Below are positions 35,844 to 44,391 of a stretch of DNA of 64,000 nucleotides, piece after piece (positions within the stretch are counted from its first letter, which is position 1; each line of letters begins with the position of its first letter). The DNA is from M3007 sp964550795 (GTDB taxonomy: Bacteria > Bacteroidota > Bacteroidia > Chitinophagales > Saprospiraceae). A program made the translations under genes and the position numbers. The stretch spans positions 41,163-105,162 of the forward strand of contig CAZKBH010000008.1 in assembly GCA_964550795.1 (NCBI GenBank), in the 5' to 3' direction. The notes below the pieces were generated by a model. The model was given only the letters and a program-made list of their open reading frames with translations. It was not told the DNA's origin and did not search any database.

Positions 35844-35912
35844 AAAAAAGAACGCAAGGTAAGTTGTTTTTAAGTGTTGTAGTCGTTCATATAGGTTGCT
35901 GTGAGAATTTTT

Positions 35913-36797
35913 TTACTGCACTACCACCGCCAATTTTCCATCTTTGCTTGCCGCCAATCGGGTGATTTTTTTCACGCCGTATTTGCTCAAATCAGAGACG
36001 GTTTTCCAGGTGGTTTCCCGGCGCAGGTTGAGCTGCATGAGTTTGGGGCCATTTCCACAGAGCAGCGTAGCATCGGGCAGCAGCACAAAATCCTCTACAC
36101 CGACGGGCATGGTCAACAAAATTTCCTGGGTATTGGTCTTGGCCTCCCAGGTTTTTAAAAACCAGGTTTGTTCGGTCGCTTTTTGTACAAAAAGTAGTTT
36201 GCCATCGGGGCGTTTTGCCAGGCAGCGACCGATGTTGGATGCAATGCGTTGGGGTTTTTGGCTTTTGGTTCCCAATACCTGAAGCGTGTGCGGCAGACCG
36301 TTTTCGCCGACAATAAAGAAGGCCACGAGGGTATCTTGCAGCCAGCAATGGTACCCTACATTGTATGTTTTGGGGAATTCTACGCGCCCATTGTCGGAGC
36401 GGTCGAGCGGGAAAGACCAGAGGCGTTGGTTGCCGCCCTCCTCTACCCGGACGGCGGAAAAACGTTTGCCGCCTGGCATGGGCGTGGGTGAATATTCTGC
36501 GGTGCTGGGCGTATTCGTCACGCGGGTTTGGGTTTTCAGCAGCAGATCAAGTGCGATGAGGTCGGTTTGTGTCGTGTCTTTGGGAAATTGTGCGGTGAGC
36601 CACAACTCATGATTGCCGAAGAAATTGGGTTGGTTGTTGTAACCACCCCGATTAAAGGCGCTGAGAAAACGCGGTGCATCGGGCCGCCAGGTGCTGTCTG
36701 CGGTCTTGGTGAGCGAAAACAGGAGCAGATCACTTTTTCCGGCGTTTTGTGCCGCCATGGAAAAAGGGATGCTAAGCAACAAGAGCATTCGTATCAT
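35913..36797 (-). CDS. Exported beta-propeller protein (TolB/PD40-like), function unknown
   Basis: A 294-aa protein with signal peptide MIRMLLLLSIPFSMAAQ. The rest shows recurring four-strand blades (AFNRGGYNNQPNFFGNHELW, AEYSPTPMPGGKRFSAVRVE, RIASNIGRCLAKRPDGKLLF, KITRLAASKDGKLAVVVQ) resembling PD40/WD40-type propellers. No catalytic motif. It is probably periplasmic or outer-membrane associated. It lies 15 bp from aat, which precedes it on the same strand, but no functional link is evident. Confidence 0.7.
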   Translation of the reverse strand: MIRMLLLLSIPFSMAAQNAGKSDLLLFSLTKTADSTWRPDAPRFLSAFNRGGYNNQPNFFGNHELWLTAQFPKDTTQTDLIALDLLLKTQTRVTNTPSTAEYSPTPMPGGKRFSAVRVEEGGNQRLWSFPLDRSDNGRVEFPKTYNVGYHCWLQDTLVAFFIVGENGLPHTLQVLGTKSQKPQRIASNIGRCLAKRPDGKLLFVQKATEQTWFLKTWEAKTNTQEILLTMPVGVEDFVLLPDATLLCGNGPKLMQLNLRRETTWKTVSDLSKYGVKKITRLAASKDGKLAVVVQ

Positions 36798-36812
36798 AGT
36801 GATGTATTTGGA

Positions 36813-37607
36813 TCAAAGTTCCGAAGGGTCGGGTTGCAGGGATATGCCGCCTGTTGGGACAAACTGCCATTTACCCATCCAGGTTTTTTCGTAGGCATTT
36901 TGGGTAAGGAACTCGTAAAATTCGGTGCGTGGGATGCCGCGTGCGCCCAAGCTAACGAGGTGGGGCGTTTCCACCTGACAATCCACGAGCCAGAATCCCA
37001 TGTGTTCGAGGGCGCGCACTAAGGTAATAAAACCTGCTTTGGACGCATTTGGAGTCTGAGCGAACATACTTTCTCCAAAAAAAATCTTGCCAATAGAAAT
37101 CCCGTACAGACCGCCCACCAATTCCGGGCCGTCCCAAACTTCCACACTGTGCGCGAAGCCCCGCTCATGCAAACGCGCATAAGTTTTGATGAATTGTTCA
37201 TTGATCCAGGTGCTATCCGGGCCGGGTTCGTTGCGGGGCGTGGCGGCGCAGGCCTGCATGACTTTGGTAAAGCAGGTATCGAGGGAGTACCGGAATTTAC
37301 CTTGGTTAAAGATGGATCGCATGCTTTTGTGCACACGCAACTCCTTGGGAAACAACACAAAACGTGGATCGGGGGTGAACCAAAAATAATGCCCGCGATC
37401 TTCAAACCAGGGGAACATCCCATTGGCGTAGCCGAGCAAGGTTCTGTCATCATGCAGGTCGGTACTTACCGCTACGAGACCACTTTCCTCCGCTTGTTCC
37501 GGGTGGGGGAAGACTTGGTAATCATCGTCGGGGAGGTAGAATACGGGCATGGGGAAACGGAGCCAGAAAACAAAGTTGGTTAGAAAATGGGCACTGACTT
37601 TGAGCAT
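36813..37607 (-). CDS. aat: Leucyl/phenylalanyl-tRNA-protein transferase
   Basis: A 264-aa enzyme that adds Leu or Phe from aminoacyl-tRNA to N-terminal Lys or Arg, creating destabilising N-degrons. Conserved blocks: GYANGMFPWFEDRGHYFWFT, FKxR-like DTCFTKVMQACAATPR, TWINEQFIKTYARLHERGFA, SVEVWDGPELVGGLYG and FGESMF. The frame at 37607 overlaps the clpS stop (TAATG), suggesting coupling. The conserved protein begins at the ATG at 37550 (MPVFYLPDDDYQ), so the first 19 residues may not be used. With clpS it forms an N-degron operon. Confidence 0.94.
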   Translation of the reverse strand: MLKVSAHFLTNFVFWLRFPMPVFYLPDDDYQVFPHPEQAEESGLVAVSTDLHDDRTLLGYANGMFPWFEDRGHYFWFTPDPRFVLFPKELRVHKSMRSIFNQGKFRYSLDTCFTKVMQACAATPRNEPGPDSTWINEQFIKTYARLHERGFAHSVEVWDGPELVGGLYGISIGKIFFGESMFAQTPNASKAGFITLVRALEHMGFWLVDCQVETPHLVSLGARGIPRTEFYEFLTQNAYEKTWMGKWQFVPTGGISLQPDPSEL

Positions 37608-37909
37608 TAATGCTCTTCCACTTCTGCCGATAAACCCCTGTCAACCAGTGCTCCACAGAGCGGGGTCAGTTCGTCTTTAGTTCCGGATTTGACAGTTGCT
37701 TTTCCTTTATTGTGGATAATCAAGGCCAGTTGTTCTGCTTGCTCGCTGCTATGTCCTAAAACCTGCATAAAACACTCAATAACCCATTCAAAGGTATTGA
37801 AATCATCATTAAACACAATGATTTGAGCAGGCGTACCGGTTCCAGTATCGGTATCGTCCATGACAAGGACATCCTCGTCTTCTTCCCAGAGTGGTTTGGT
37901 TACAGGCAC
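37607..37909 (-). CDS. clpS: ATP-dependent Clp protease adaptor ClpS
   Basis: A 100-aa adaptor that delivers proteins with N-terminal Leu, Phe, Tyr or Trp to ClpAP/ClpCP. A flexible acidic N-terminus is followed by the core IIVFNDDFNTFEWVIECFMQ (N-degron pocket Asn-Asp and hydrophobic helix), then the IIHNKGKATVKSG segment with the typical HxxGxA signature. Length is normal. It precedes aat, which makes the substrates ClpS recognises. Starts at the ATG at 37909. Confidence 0.93.
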   Translation of the reverse strand: MPVTKPLWEEDEDVLVMDDTDTGTGTPAQIIVFNDDFNTFEWVIECFMQVLGHSSEQAEQLALIIHNKGKATVKSGTKDELTPLCGALVDRGLSAEVEEH

Positions 37910-37921
37910 GGAGAGAGATTT

Positions 37922-38009
37922 GAGTTATAAGTTATGAGTTATCAGTTATGAGATCTGAGTTATGAGTTTTGGTGTACGCTTAATCGGCATAACTCATAAC
38001 TTATAACTC
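37922..38009. repeat. Inverted repeat of GAGTTATAAG-type units between clpS and the peroxiredoxin gene
   Basis: A 21-bp sequence at 37922-37942 (beginning GAGTTATAAGTTATGAGTTA) is the exact reverse complement of 37989-38009. Shorter tandem variants of AGTTATGAG surround both arms. Such A+T-rich degenerate repeats could act as a terminator for the peroxiredoxin gene or reflect slippage. Confidence 0.75.
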
Positions 38010-38028
38010 ATAACTCTAGTTTCAAAAC

Positions 38029-38493
38029 TCATAACTCTTTTAAAACTTGTTTGATTGCTTCAAAATTCGGGAGGTCTCCGGCATTTTCGAGCACTTCGGC
38101 GTATTGCACCGCGCCTTGTCCGTCTATGACAAATGCGGCGCGTTTAGAAACGCCCTTGAGTCCGAAGGCGAATTCCTTATAGTAAGCATCGTATTTTTTG
38201 CTGACACTTTTGTTGAAATCAGAGAGCAAAGGGAAGTTGAAACTTTGTTCCTCCGTCCATTTGGCCAGGGTAAAAGGGCTGTCCACCGAAATCGCGAGGA
38301 TCTGCGCATCCAGGCCCTCGTATTCCGCAAGGCTGTCGCGCATCATGCAGAGTTCTTTGGTGCAAACGCCTGTAAATGCAAAAGGGAAAAACAGCAGCAG
38401 CACATTTTTGCCGCGCTGTTCCGAAAGTTTCACCAACGATTTGTCGCTGGCGCGGAGAGAGAAGTCGGGGGCTTTGTCGCCGGTTTGGAGCAT
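38029..38493 (-). CDS. AhpC/TSA-family peroxiredoxin
   Basis: A 154-aa thiol peroxidase that reduces peroxides. The active-site segment FFPFAFTGVCTKELC gives peroxidatic Cys44 and a possible resolving Cys49, a spacing like Bcp/AhpE-type proteins. Catalytic Pro/Thr before Cys44 are in FAFTGVC. Preceded 66 bp upstream by a -7 box (TACTTTTG, 38559-38566) that lies in a repeated module also found before the sigma-factor gene. Ends next to the inverted repeat shared with clpS. Confidence 0.88.
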   Translation of the reverse strand: MLQTGDKAPDFSLRASDKSLVKLSEQRGKNVLLLFFPFAFTGVCTKELCMMRDSLAEYEGLDAQILAISVDSPFTLAKWTEEQSFNFPLLSDFNKSVSKKYDAYYKEFAFGLKGVSKRAAFVIDGQGAVQYAEVLENAGDLPNFEAIKQVLKEL

Positions 38494-38555
38494 GGTTGAG
38501 CTTGTGTTTTTACGTTACTTACAATTGGCTTGGTGAAAGAAGCCACGTTGTCGTG

Positions 38556-38635
38556 TCGCAAAAGTAGGGAAACCTGCTCGTTGTGCGGCCAAAACCTTGT
38601 TTGGAAATTCATTTGGGTGGAGGGGAAAGCTGGAT
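38556..38635 (-). repeat. Repeated promoter-containing module, copy 1
   Basis: About 80 bp, roughly 85 percent identical by eye to 53651-53726. On the minus strand it carries the -7 box TACTTTTG (38559-38566) 66 bp before the peroxiredoxin ATG. The core shared text includes GTAGGGAAACCTGCTCGTTG. Confidence 0.8.
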
Positions 38636-38932
38636 TTTGATATAACACGGCTTATTCTAGGGTTGGTAACCAGCCGAGGAGCATTTTGATGATTTTAGCG
38701 TGGTGTTTTTTTTAGAATACTGTACACCAATTCACGGATGAGTGAACTATAAGAATAGAACGGTAATTGTTCTCAGGTTTTTCCCCTGACGTCTTCGTGC
38801 AAAAAGAGATCGGTTTCTGTTGCAAGACAGAAAACCCATAGCTCCACAGTAGCGATACTGTTTGGGCCTGAGTGCTCATTTTGTCATGCTTGCAGGCTTT
38901 TCACTCATTTTTCACTCTAAACATCTTTTTCG
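38636..38932. other. Intergenic, nothing recognised
   Basis: No coding, RNA or repeat features recognised apart from the promoter module at its left edge. A G+C-poor stretch precedes the small secreted protein gene at 38933. Confidence 0.5.
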
Positions 38933-39298
38933 ATGCAAAGCCATTTCAAAAATTTTCGACCTTGGTATTCTAAGATTGTTTTGTCGCTGCTATTCCCAAT
39001 TCTTTATGGATTTGTGCCCCCAACAATGCTCGAAGCTACCTGCCCTGTGCCTCAGGTTTCGGTGACAAGCCAGGGAGCTGGAGCGGCATCATTTTCCTGG
39101 AGTACGGTAAGTGGAGCTACTGAGTACGTGGTATACTACGTCAGGCAAGACGACCACTATACCAGCTCGCCCATCTTTACCACAAGCACCTCCATCATGT
39201 ACTCCGGGCTCCCATCCGGGCGCTATAATTTTTGCTTTGGTACGGTTTGCGGTAATGCGTTTTCCGAGATCATAATTATTGAGGATTTGGTGATCTAA
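38933..39298 (+). CDS. Small exported fibronectin type III-like protein
   Basis: A 121-aa protein with an N-terminal membrane/export segment (SKIVLSLLFPILYGFVPPTM) and a single fibronectin-III-like domain (PQVSVTSQGAGAASFSWSTV then GATEYVVYYV, YSGLPSGRYNFCFGTVCGNA). Such folds mediate binding in surface proteins. It has no sorting domain and stands alone with the opposite-strand gene 3' of it. Function unknown. Confidence 0.6.
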   Translation: MQSHFKNFRPWYSKIVLSLLFPILYGFVPPTMLEATCPVPQVSVTSQGAGAASFSWSTVSGATEYVVYYVRQDDHYTSSPIFTTSTSIMYSGLPSGRYNFCFGTVCGNAFSEIIIIEDLVI

Positions 39299-39366
39299 CA
39301 GCGGGAAAGGAGCTGTATCCCACCCCAATACCACGCTAATTCATAAGCCATTCTGGGTATGCGGCA

Positions 39367-40794
39367 CTAGCGATTACGGGCAGAAAACTTGGGCGTATAA
39401 TGTGCTGTTTTTTCTAACAGCCATTTTTTGGAATAGATCGCTCGGGCTTTTTCAATCCGATCAAGAATCACTTTTTTGCTGGATTTCTGTGCCACTATGC
39501 TTTTTAAACTCAACACAAAGGCCAGCATGGCACTGACTGCATGTGTTTTGGGCGAACGGCGCAAAAAGTTTTCAAAATATGCACAGACATCAAGTATGAG
39601 GTCCTGGTCGGCCTGGATTTCGAAATAGCTCCTCAACAGAAGAGATTTGGCCCGGAGGATGTCCAGGTGGTTTTCAAAGACCTTTGGCTCAAGCAGTTTA
39701 ACAACTTCTTGATATTGGCCCGTTTCAAAAGCAATGATGGCATGGCCTATCAGGATGGCGTCTTGGCGATTGTTTTCAATTATAATATGGCTATACTTCT
39801 TGACAAGCATGGAAGCCCACGGTACATCGTTTGCCTGACAAGCCATCGTCACGAAATTGCCGAAGGCCGAGGAGGGCAGATAGCCGTTTTGGAAAAGAAC
39901 ACCGTATTCAAGACAGATTTTGTTGAGGCTGTGCATCCTTTCATTATGGGTATCATCCTGATTTTGGCGGCTGTTTTGTGCGATAAAATTGTGCGCGTAT
40001 CGAATGATCCACTCCAACTCATTGGTATCAATGTGCTGACCGTTTTTTTTGAGCAGCGACTCCAGTTGGACAAAATAAAGGTCTTCCCCTGAATCTGTTA
40101 ACCGCCACAATACCTCGTAGATTTCTTTCAAACTAGATAGACCAAGTTGCTTAAAATCAGTCACTTCTGCTATCTGCTGGGCTTGTATCTGATCCGTGGA
40201 TTTACTAACCATGCTCATTTCGCAGGCCATTTTCAAGCGTATGATTTCCCAGCAGTCCATCATGGTTTCGGTACATTGCTGTATGACTTTTGCTTTAACC
40301 AGGGGTTTGTCCAGGGCCAGTTGTTCCCGCTGAAAATAACTCGCCATCCAATTGGGTAATGCGTCTGCGGGTGATTTGAATGGGGTATTCCGGGTTTTTC
40401 GATAGAACTCGGCCGCTTTTCTGGAAAATTCTTCTTTCATTCCCCGTTCCTGTAAAATACTCAGCCAGATTGCTTGCCGGACCTGGTGATTTTGTTGGGA
40501 TTTTGAAATAATGAGGAAGTTTTTCAGCCATTTGTACAAGTCCGAGGCAGTGTTCAGCATCTTCTTGCGCGCATGGTCGTCCTTGTCAAAATCTGCTTTG
40601 AAGATTTTTTGAAAGGCGTAGGGAATTTGAAGTTTTTCCTTCTGGTCAAAATTCGGGTAAAACTGGATCAGGTACTCGAAAACAAGCAGTCCGATTTTCT
40701 CTCGGGGGTGGTTTTGTTTGAGGTATTTATGGAAGCCTTCCAGCTCGGGTTTGCTCAATTTTTTTAGGAGTAAAAGAAGTTTTATTTGTTGCAT
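39367..40794 (-). CDS. Hypothetical all-helical protein
   Basis: A 475-aa soluble protein starting MQQIKLLLLLKKLSKPELEG, with no signal peptide or membrane helix. The sequence is almost wholly helical (repeated amphipathic helices, for example EFSRKAAEFYRKTRNTPFKS and AVSAMLAFVLSLKSIVAQKS), reminiscent of TPR or HEAT-type scaffolds without an exact consensus. No catalytic motif. I recall similar long helical proteins repeated in Saprospiraceae genomes, but their role is unknown. It is followed by no obvious partner. Confidence 0.7.
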   Translation of the reverse strand: MQQIKLLLLLKKLSKPELEGFHKYLKQNHPREKIGLLVFEYLIQFYPNFDQKEKLQIPYAFQKIFKADFDKDDHARKKMLNTASDLYKWLKNFLIISKSQQNHQVRQAIWLSILQERGMKEEFSRKAAEFYRKTRNTPFKSPADALPNWMASYFQREQLALDKPLVKAKVIQQCTETMMDCWEIIRLKMACEMSMVSKSTDQIQAQQIAEVTDFKQLGLSSLKEIYEVLWRLTDSGEDLYFVQLESLLKKNGQHIDTNELEWIIRYAHNFIAQNSRQNQDDTHNERMHSLNKICLEYGVLFQNGYLPSSAFGNFVTMACQANDVPWASMLVKKYSHIIIENNRQDAILIGHAIIAFETGQYQEVVKLLEPKVFENHLDILRAKSLLLRSYFEIQADQDLILDVCAYFENFLRRSPKTHAVSAMLAFVLSLKSIVAQKSSKKVILDRIEKARAIYSKKWLLEKTAHYTPKFSARNR

Positions 40795-41340
40795 TGGCCT
40801 ATTTTTTTCGGGGAAAGGTATGGGTTTTCAGTAAATTTTTAAAAATGCTTTAAATTCAGAACATAGTGCTGATAAAATGGGCGTTTTCCAAGTAAGGTAT
40901 TTGTTTTTAATCTTTATTTGGCAAATTGATTGATTTTGCAAAAAAATTAATCCTTTAAAAATGGATGATAAAAGCAAAAACCCTGTAAAATTATCCTTAA
41001 TCTCGGGGAAAATGACAAATTCCCAATTAGTTTCATGAGGTGGGAAATTTGAATCATTGCGGAGATTTTGCGCAAGTGGAATTTTTGCAAGGAAGCAGAA
41101 TCACAAAAGTGCGCAACATTGAAGGCAGGCCATTGGAAACTTGCTCCCCCAAAAAACCATTTTTTCGATAAAGCACTGGGTACCAAATTGACAAGTCCCG
41201 AACGAAAGGATTTAGAGATGTCAATCAGCTATGCTTTTCGCGAGATGGAATACTGTGAATTGGCGTAATGTTTTGACATGAGAAGTCCCACATTAAGTCG
41301 AAATCTCAACGTAGAGAGCATATAAATTTAAAACTGAACA
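40795..41340. other. 546-bp intergenic region, probable promoter region of the accessory locus
   Basis: No gene I can support. A 66-aa frame at 41068-41268 has no signal, motif or start context and is not called. The sequence is A+T-rich, especially 40840-40980, and marks the boundary of the accessory locus. No TAnnTTTG box was found close to the ATG at 41341, so the locus may use another sigma factor, which is inference. Confidence 0.45.
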
Positions 41341-42021
41341 ATGAAACAGATCAACATTCTTGTTTTTGCTACATTAATTCTCACAACGCTATCCGCCGCC
41401 GCCCAGCCAAGTATAGGTTTTGAAGTTGGAGCAGGGCTTCGCCTATCTGTGTTATCGAAAGAGCAAAACGACTTTTTTGACTCGAAAGGCCGCCTGGCAT
41501 TTTCTTTTGGTGCAACTGCCTTGGTACCGCTTGGTGGACAGCGCCTTGTTTTGCAACCTACTGTTCGATACATCCAAAAAGGCAGCAAGCTGGTGGTAGA
41601 GAAAAATCTAGATTTTCCTTCTGGCAGCTATTTCACTGATAATCTTAACTACCTCGAAATAAACCCATTATTACAATGGCGTTTTTCCGAAGAAGGTAGG
41701 GGGTTTTATTTACTAGGAGGGCCTATGCTCGGTGTGGGGTTATCGGGCAAATACAATTACAACATCAGAGACGTTGAAAAAGAAACTGGAAATCTGGATT
41801 TTGGAACTGGAGAGAATGATGATCGCAGATTAATTGATGTGGGTGTCATCCTTGGTATCGGTTACTTTAAGTACAACGAAGATACAAATCGTACCTTTTT
41901 TGTCAGTTTGCAGTCTGGCCTAGGTTTAACTGATTTGGGAACCGATTATAATATTCTGGATGAAAAAAACCTAAATTTTATGTTCAACTTTGGCTACACA
42001 TTTCCACTTTTCAGTCACTAA
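41341..42021 (+). CDS. Outer-membrane beta-barrel protein
   Basis: A 226-aa protein with signal peptide MKQINILVFATLILTTLSAAA and then an eight-strand-type outer-membrane barrel (GFEVGAGLRLSVLS, LVLQPTVRYIQKGS, FYLLGGPMLGVGLSGKYNYN, RTFFVSLQSGLGL, NFMFNFGYTFPLFSH), similar to PorT/OmpA-barrel families. First gene of a tight operon: 20 bp to the next ATG. It could anchor or be the outer partner of the channel proteins encoded downstream. Confidence 0.82.
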   Translation: MKQINILVFATLILTTLSAAAQPSIGFEVGAGLRLSVLSKEQNDFFDSKGRLAFSFGATALVPLGGQRLVLQPTVRYIQKGSKLVVEKNLDFPSGSYFTDNLNYLEINPLLQWRFSEEGRGFYLLGGPMLGVGLSGKYNYNIRDVEKETGNLDFGTGENDDRRLIDVGVILGIGYFKYNEDTNRTFFVSLQSGLGLTDLGTDYNILDEKNLNFMFNFGYTFPLFSH

Positions 42022-42041
42022 CATTTCCATCTACATAGAAT

Positions 42042-42350
42042 ATGTTAAAATGTTTGAATTGTAGCACTATCAATAATATTAGTGCATCGGTCTGTTCGAA
42101 TTGTGATATCCTTTTAGTTGGTGATATGGTCCATAATATTTCTGAATTAGAACCCGATAGCAAAAATTATGCTGCATCCACGAGCACCCTGCGCTGTTGG
42201 AACTGTAGGGGTGACTTGCAGCCCATAGCCACTCAGTGTACAGCTTGCGGTGTAAGAACAGGGTTAGATAAACAGGTAGTACTTCAACACAAACTAAGGC
42301 CTCTTTTTGACGAAATTAAGGATGGAGGGAAATCTTCGTTTGGGAATTAA
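42042..42350 (+). CDS. Double zinc-ribbon protein
   Basis: A 102-aa protein without signal peptide or membrane segment. Two zinc ribbons: Cys4/Cys7/Cys18/Cys21 (CLNC then CSNC) and Cys52/Cys55/Cys66/Cys69 (CWNC then CTAC). The C-terminal helix (KQVVLQHKLRPLFDEIKDGG) may bind a partner. Zinc ribbons in such small proteins commonly mediate protein or nucleic-acid contacts. It lies 14 bp before the ExbD/MotB-like gene, so it could be the cytoplasmic regulatory part of the membrane machine. Confidence 0.75.
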   Translation: MLKCLNCSTINNISASVCSNCDILLVGDMVHNISELEPDSKNYAASTSTLRCWNCRGDLQPIATQCTACGVRTGLDKQVVLQHKLRPLFDEIKDGGKSSFGN

Positions 42351-42364
42351 CTACTTTAATAATC

Positions 42365-43489
42365 ATGCGCAGAAAGAACAACACCAATATTAACAACGTC
42401 AATTTACTGTCGTTGGTTGATTTGCTCAGTGGGGCACTAGGAGCAATTATTTTGCTATTTCTGTTGGTGCCCAAGGGTACGCGTATCAATACAGAGGCAC
42501 CCTTGCCTACCTGGATTGATCCAAGAAACGGGAGTGTTTGGTCAGAAATACCCGATAGTCTACGTCTGAAACTCAAGATTAAAACGGGTGATACCCTGCA
42601 AATGGTTATTATTGGGTACAAGTCGTTACCCAAAGACAGCGTCATGGGCAGAAACCTGCCTGCACTAGACAACTACAGGCCATCTTGGCAAGAGCCAACC
42701 TCACCGACCCCTGTAAATACACTTCCTACTGTCACCTCCCCTACACAATCCTCCACTCCTCCAGGATTTACTGGCTGTAAAATTTCTGTTTATACAGATG
42801 CATTTCAGTGTCTTGACAATGATACCAAGAACAATCCCTACGACGATAGATTCACGTTCCAGCTGACTGTATCCACCGTAAACGGCGGGTCGAAAGGCTG
42901 GAAAGGAAGTATTGACAATACTGAAATCAAGGGCAATTATGGAGAAAATATAACCCTTGGACCGTTCAACTTAAACACGAAAACTTACAGCCTCAATATT
43001 ACAGACATCGAGAAGGAAGACTGCGTTTTTCGCACTGAAATCGCTTCGACCGCGCCCTGTTCTGACCCTATGGATGGCCGCGAGCCAGGGGCACCGCTAC
43101 TCGGTTCCTTGGTATTCGAGGTGCGCTGGGACAATTTAGACAAAGATCTTGACCTTGTGGTAAAGCGAAACAACGTAATGTGTTGGGTGGGTAATAAACG
43201 CACGGCATTTGGCAACTATTTCAAGGAAAAGGGAAAAAAAATGCAAGAGGCTATCCGGAGCTATAAAGATGTCAAACCAGGAAAATATGAAATTTTCGTA
43301 TGGAATCATATAAAAAAACAAGGGCCTACTAATGCAATAGTTAGTGCAACTTTAGGTGATAAAAACAACAAAATTCAATTTTATCGTGAATTCAAAAAAG
43401 AAGTTTCATATGCGAAATTCCCGGGCGTAAAACTAGGCGATCTGGAGATAAGCGCAGGAGGACAAGCTGTTTTCACCCCTATCAACTGA
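42365..43489 (+). CDS. ExbD/MotB-like membrane protein with adhesin-type and YfaP-like domains
   Basis: A 374-aa protein. One N-terminal membrane helix (about 14-36, LLSLVDLLSGALGAIILLFL) carries Asp19 in the position of the proton-carrying Asp of ExbD/TolR/MotB (compare ExbD LIDVMLVLLIIF). A Pro/Thr-rich linker (about 105-135) leads to a beta domain (NPYDDRFTFQLTVSTVNGGS, NITLGPFNLNTKTYSLNITD) like repeats of Bacteroidota surface adhesins, and then a DUF2135/YfaP-like domain (EVRWDNLDKDLDLVVK, PGKYEIFVWNHIKKQGPTNA). It has no OmpA-like peptidoglycan-binding motif. Followed 40 bp on by a MotA/ExbB-like channel gene. Confidence 0.7.
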   Translation: MRRKNNTNINNVNLLSLVDLLSGALGAIILLFLLVPKGTRINTEAPLPTWIDPRNGSVWSEIPDSLRLKLKIKTGDTLQMVIIGYKSLPKDSVMGRNLPALDNYRPSWQEPTSPTPVNTLPTVTSPTQSSTPPGFTGCKISVYTDAFQCLDNDTKNNPYDDRFTFQLTVSTVNGGSKGWKGSIDNTEIKGNYGENITLGPFNLNTKTYSLNITDIEKEDCVFRTEIASTAPCSDPMDGREPGAPLLGSLVFEVRWDNLDKDLDLVVKRNNVMCWVGNKRTAFGNYFKEKGKKMQEAIRSYKDVKPGKYEIFVWNHIKKQGPTNAIVSATLGDKNNKIQFYREFKKEVSYAKFPGVKLGDLEISAGGQAVFTPIN

Positions 43490-43529
43490 GGTTTCATTTA
43501 AGCAATATTTTAACTGCATCAATTTTGTC

Positions 43530-44315
43530 ATGAACAACAAAACCTTAATACTCCTTATTAGCATGGGAGGAGCAATCATATTTTCACTGGCCATGTTCTC
43601 AATCGAAACGCTTACCTATAATCTTAAACCAGGTCAAGAAGAATCGCTACTTCACCGTTTAGCCGTACTGCTTGGCGGTAGTTTCCCTTCTGGCATAATA
43701 CAAATGTTAACCATGTTTTTCTTTTTGTACGGTTTCCTTACTTTGCGATTTCACCATGATAAACTTCGTGTAGAGTGGGATGCATTTAGGATGAACCTAT
43801 TACCAACTGGAGAGCAAAAAGTACTGGACTCTAAGCAAGTCAACGAAATCAAACTCAAAATGATTGAAATTGAACAAACTGGGAGCGGAAGACAACTGGT
43901 TAGCCTTATCAAAAAAGCCTGCACACAATATCGCAACGAAGGGTCTGTGTCTGACACACTACAGGTTCTAGATTCCCAAGTAGAAATCTTGCGTGATCAA
44001 AGTCAAGGGGGCTACGAGGTGCTCAACTATGTCGCACCGGGTATATCTAGTCTGGGGTTTTTAGGAACTGTACTTGGGATTTCGGGAGCCATTGGAAATT
44101 TTCACTTAGCGACAGACTATACCAAATTACCCCTGATAACTAATATGCTCAATGTGGCATTCGATACCACTGCATTTGCATTGACTCTGAGCCTCGTCAT
44201 TACCTATTATTATAATCGTATGCAAGAGGAGGAGAACAGGTTGTACGCTGGTATGAAGTCGTATGTCATTGACAATTTAATTAGCAGGATATACCACGGT
44301 GGACTGAAAGTTTGA
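43530..44315 (+). CDS. MotA/TolQ/ExbB-like proton channel protein
   Basis: A 261-aa inner-membrane protein. Helix 1 at about 5-24, helix 2 at 55-73, then a large cytoplasmic loop (75-165) and helices 3-4 at about 171-190 (GISSLGFLGTVLGISGAIGN) and 208-227 (LNVAFDTTAFALTLSLVITY). This is the layout and the conserved channel sequence of the MotA/TolQ/ExbB family, which form stator rings around MotB/TolR/ExbD dimers and convert ion flow to motion. Paired with the ExbD-like protein upstream it should make such a complex. It is not part of a flagellar, Tol or TonB locus here. Confidence 0.78.
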   Translation: MNNKTLILLISMGGAIIFSLAMFSIETLTYNLKPGQEESLLHRLAVLLGGSFPSGIIQMLTMFFFLYGFLTLRFHHDKLRVEWDAFRMNLLPTGEQKVLDSKQVNEIKLKMIEIEQTGSGRQLVSLIKKACTQYRNEGSVSDTLQVLDSQVEILRDQSQGGYEVLNYVAPGISSLGFLGTVLGISGAIGNFHLATDYTKLPLITNMLNVAFDTTAFALTLSLVITYYYNRMQEEENRLYAGMKSYVIDNLISRIYHGGLKV

Positions 44316-44391
44316 CATGATACTATACACAATTATCCAAAGAATGTTTGGATAATGATCCGTTTGACTATCAATCATTTAAATTTATATC

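Larger units (their letters stand above)
35331..35912. other. Intergenic region: long helicase leader plus terminator
   Basis: No gene is seen. It holds the deaD leader and promoter and, at the far end, the terminator of the gene at 35913. The 35640-35680 part is strongly A+T-rich (promoter-like). Confidence 0.5.

Noticed and set aside
41068..41268. Small 66-aa gene upstream of the accessory locus
   Set aside because: No signal, motif or promoter. Composition looks like chance in an A+T-rich spacer.
42365..44315. MotA/MotB of a flagellum, or ZorA/ZorB of Zorya defence
   Set aside because: No flagellar genes, no OmpA-like domain in the ExbD-like protein, and no helicase or nuclease partner in the locus.
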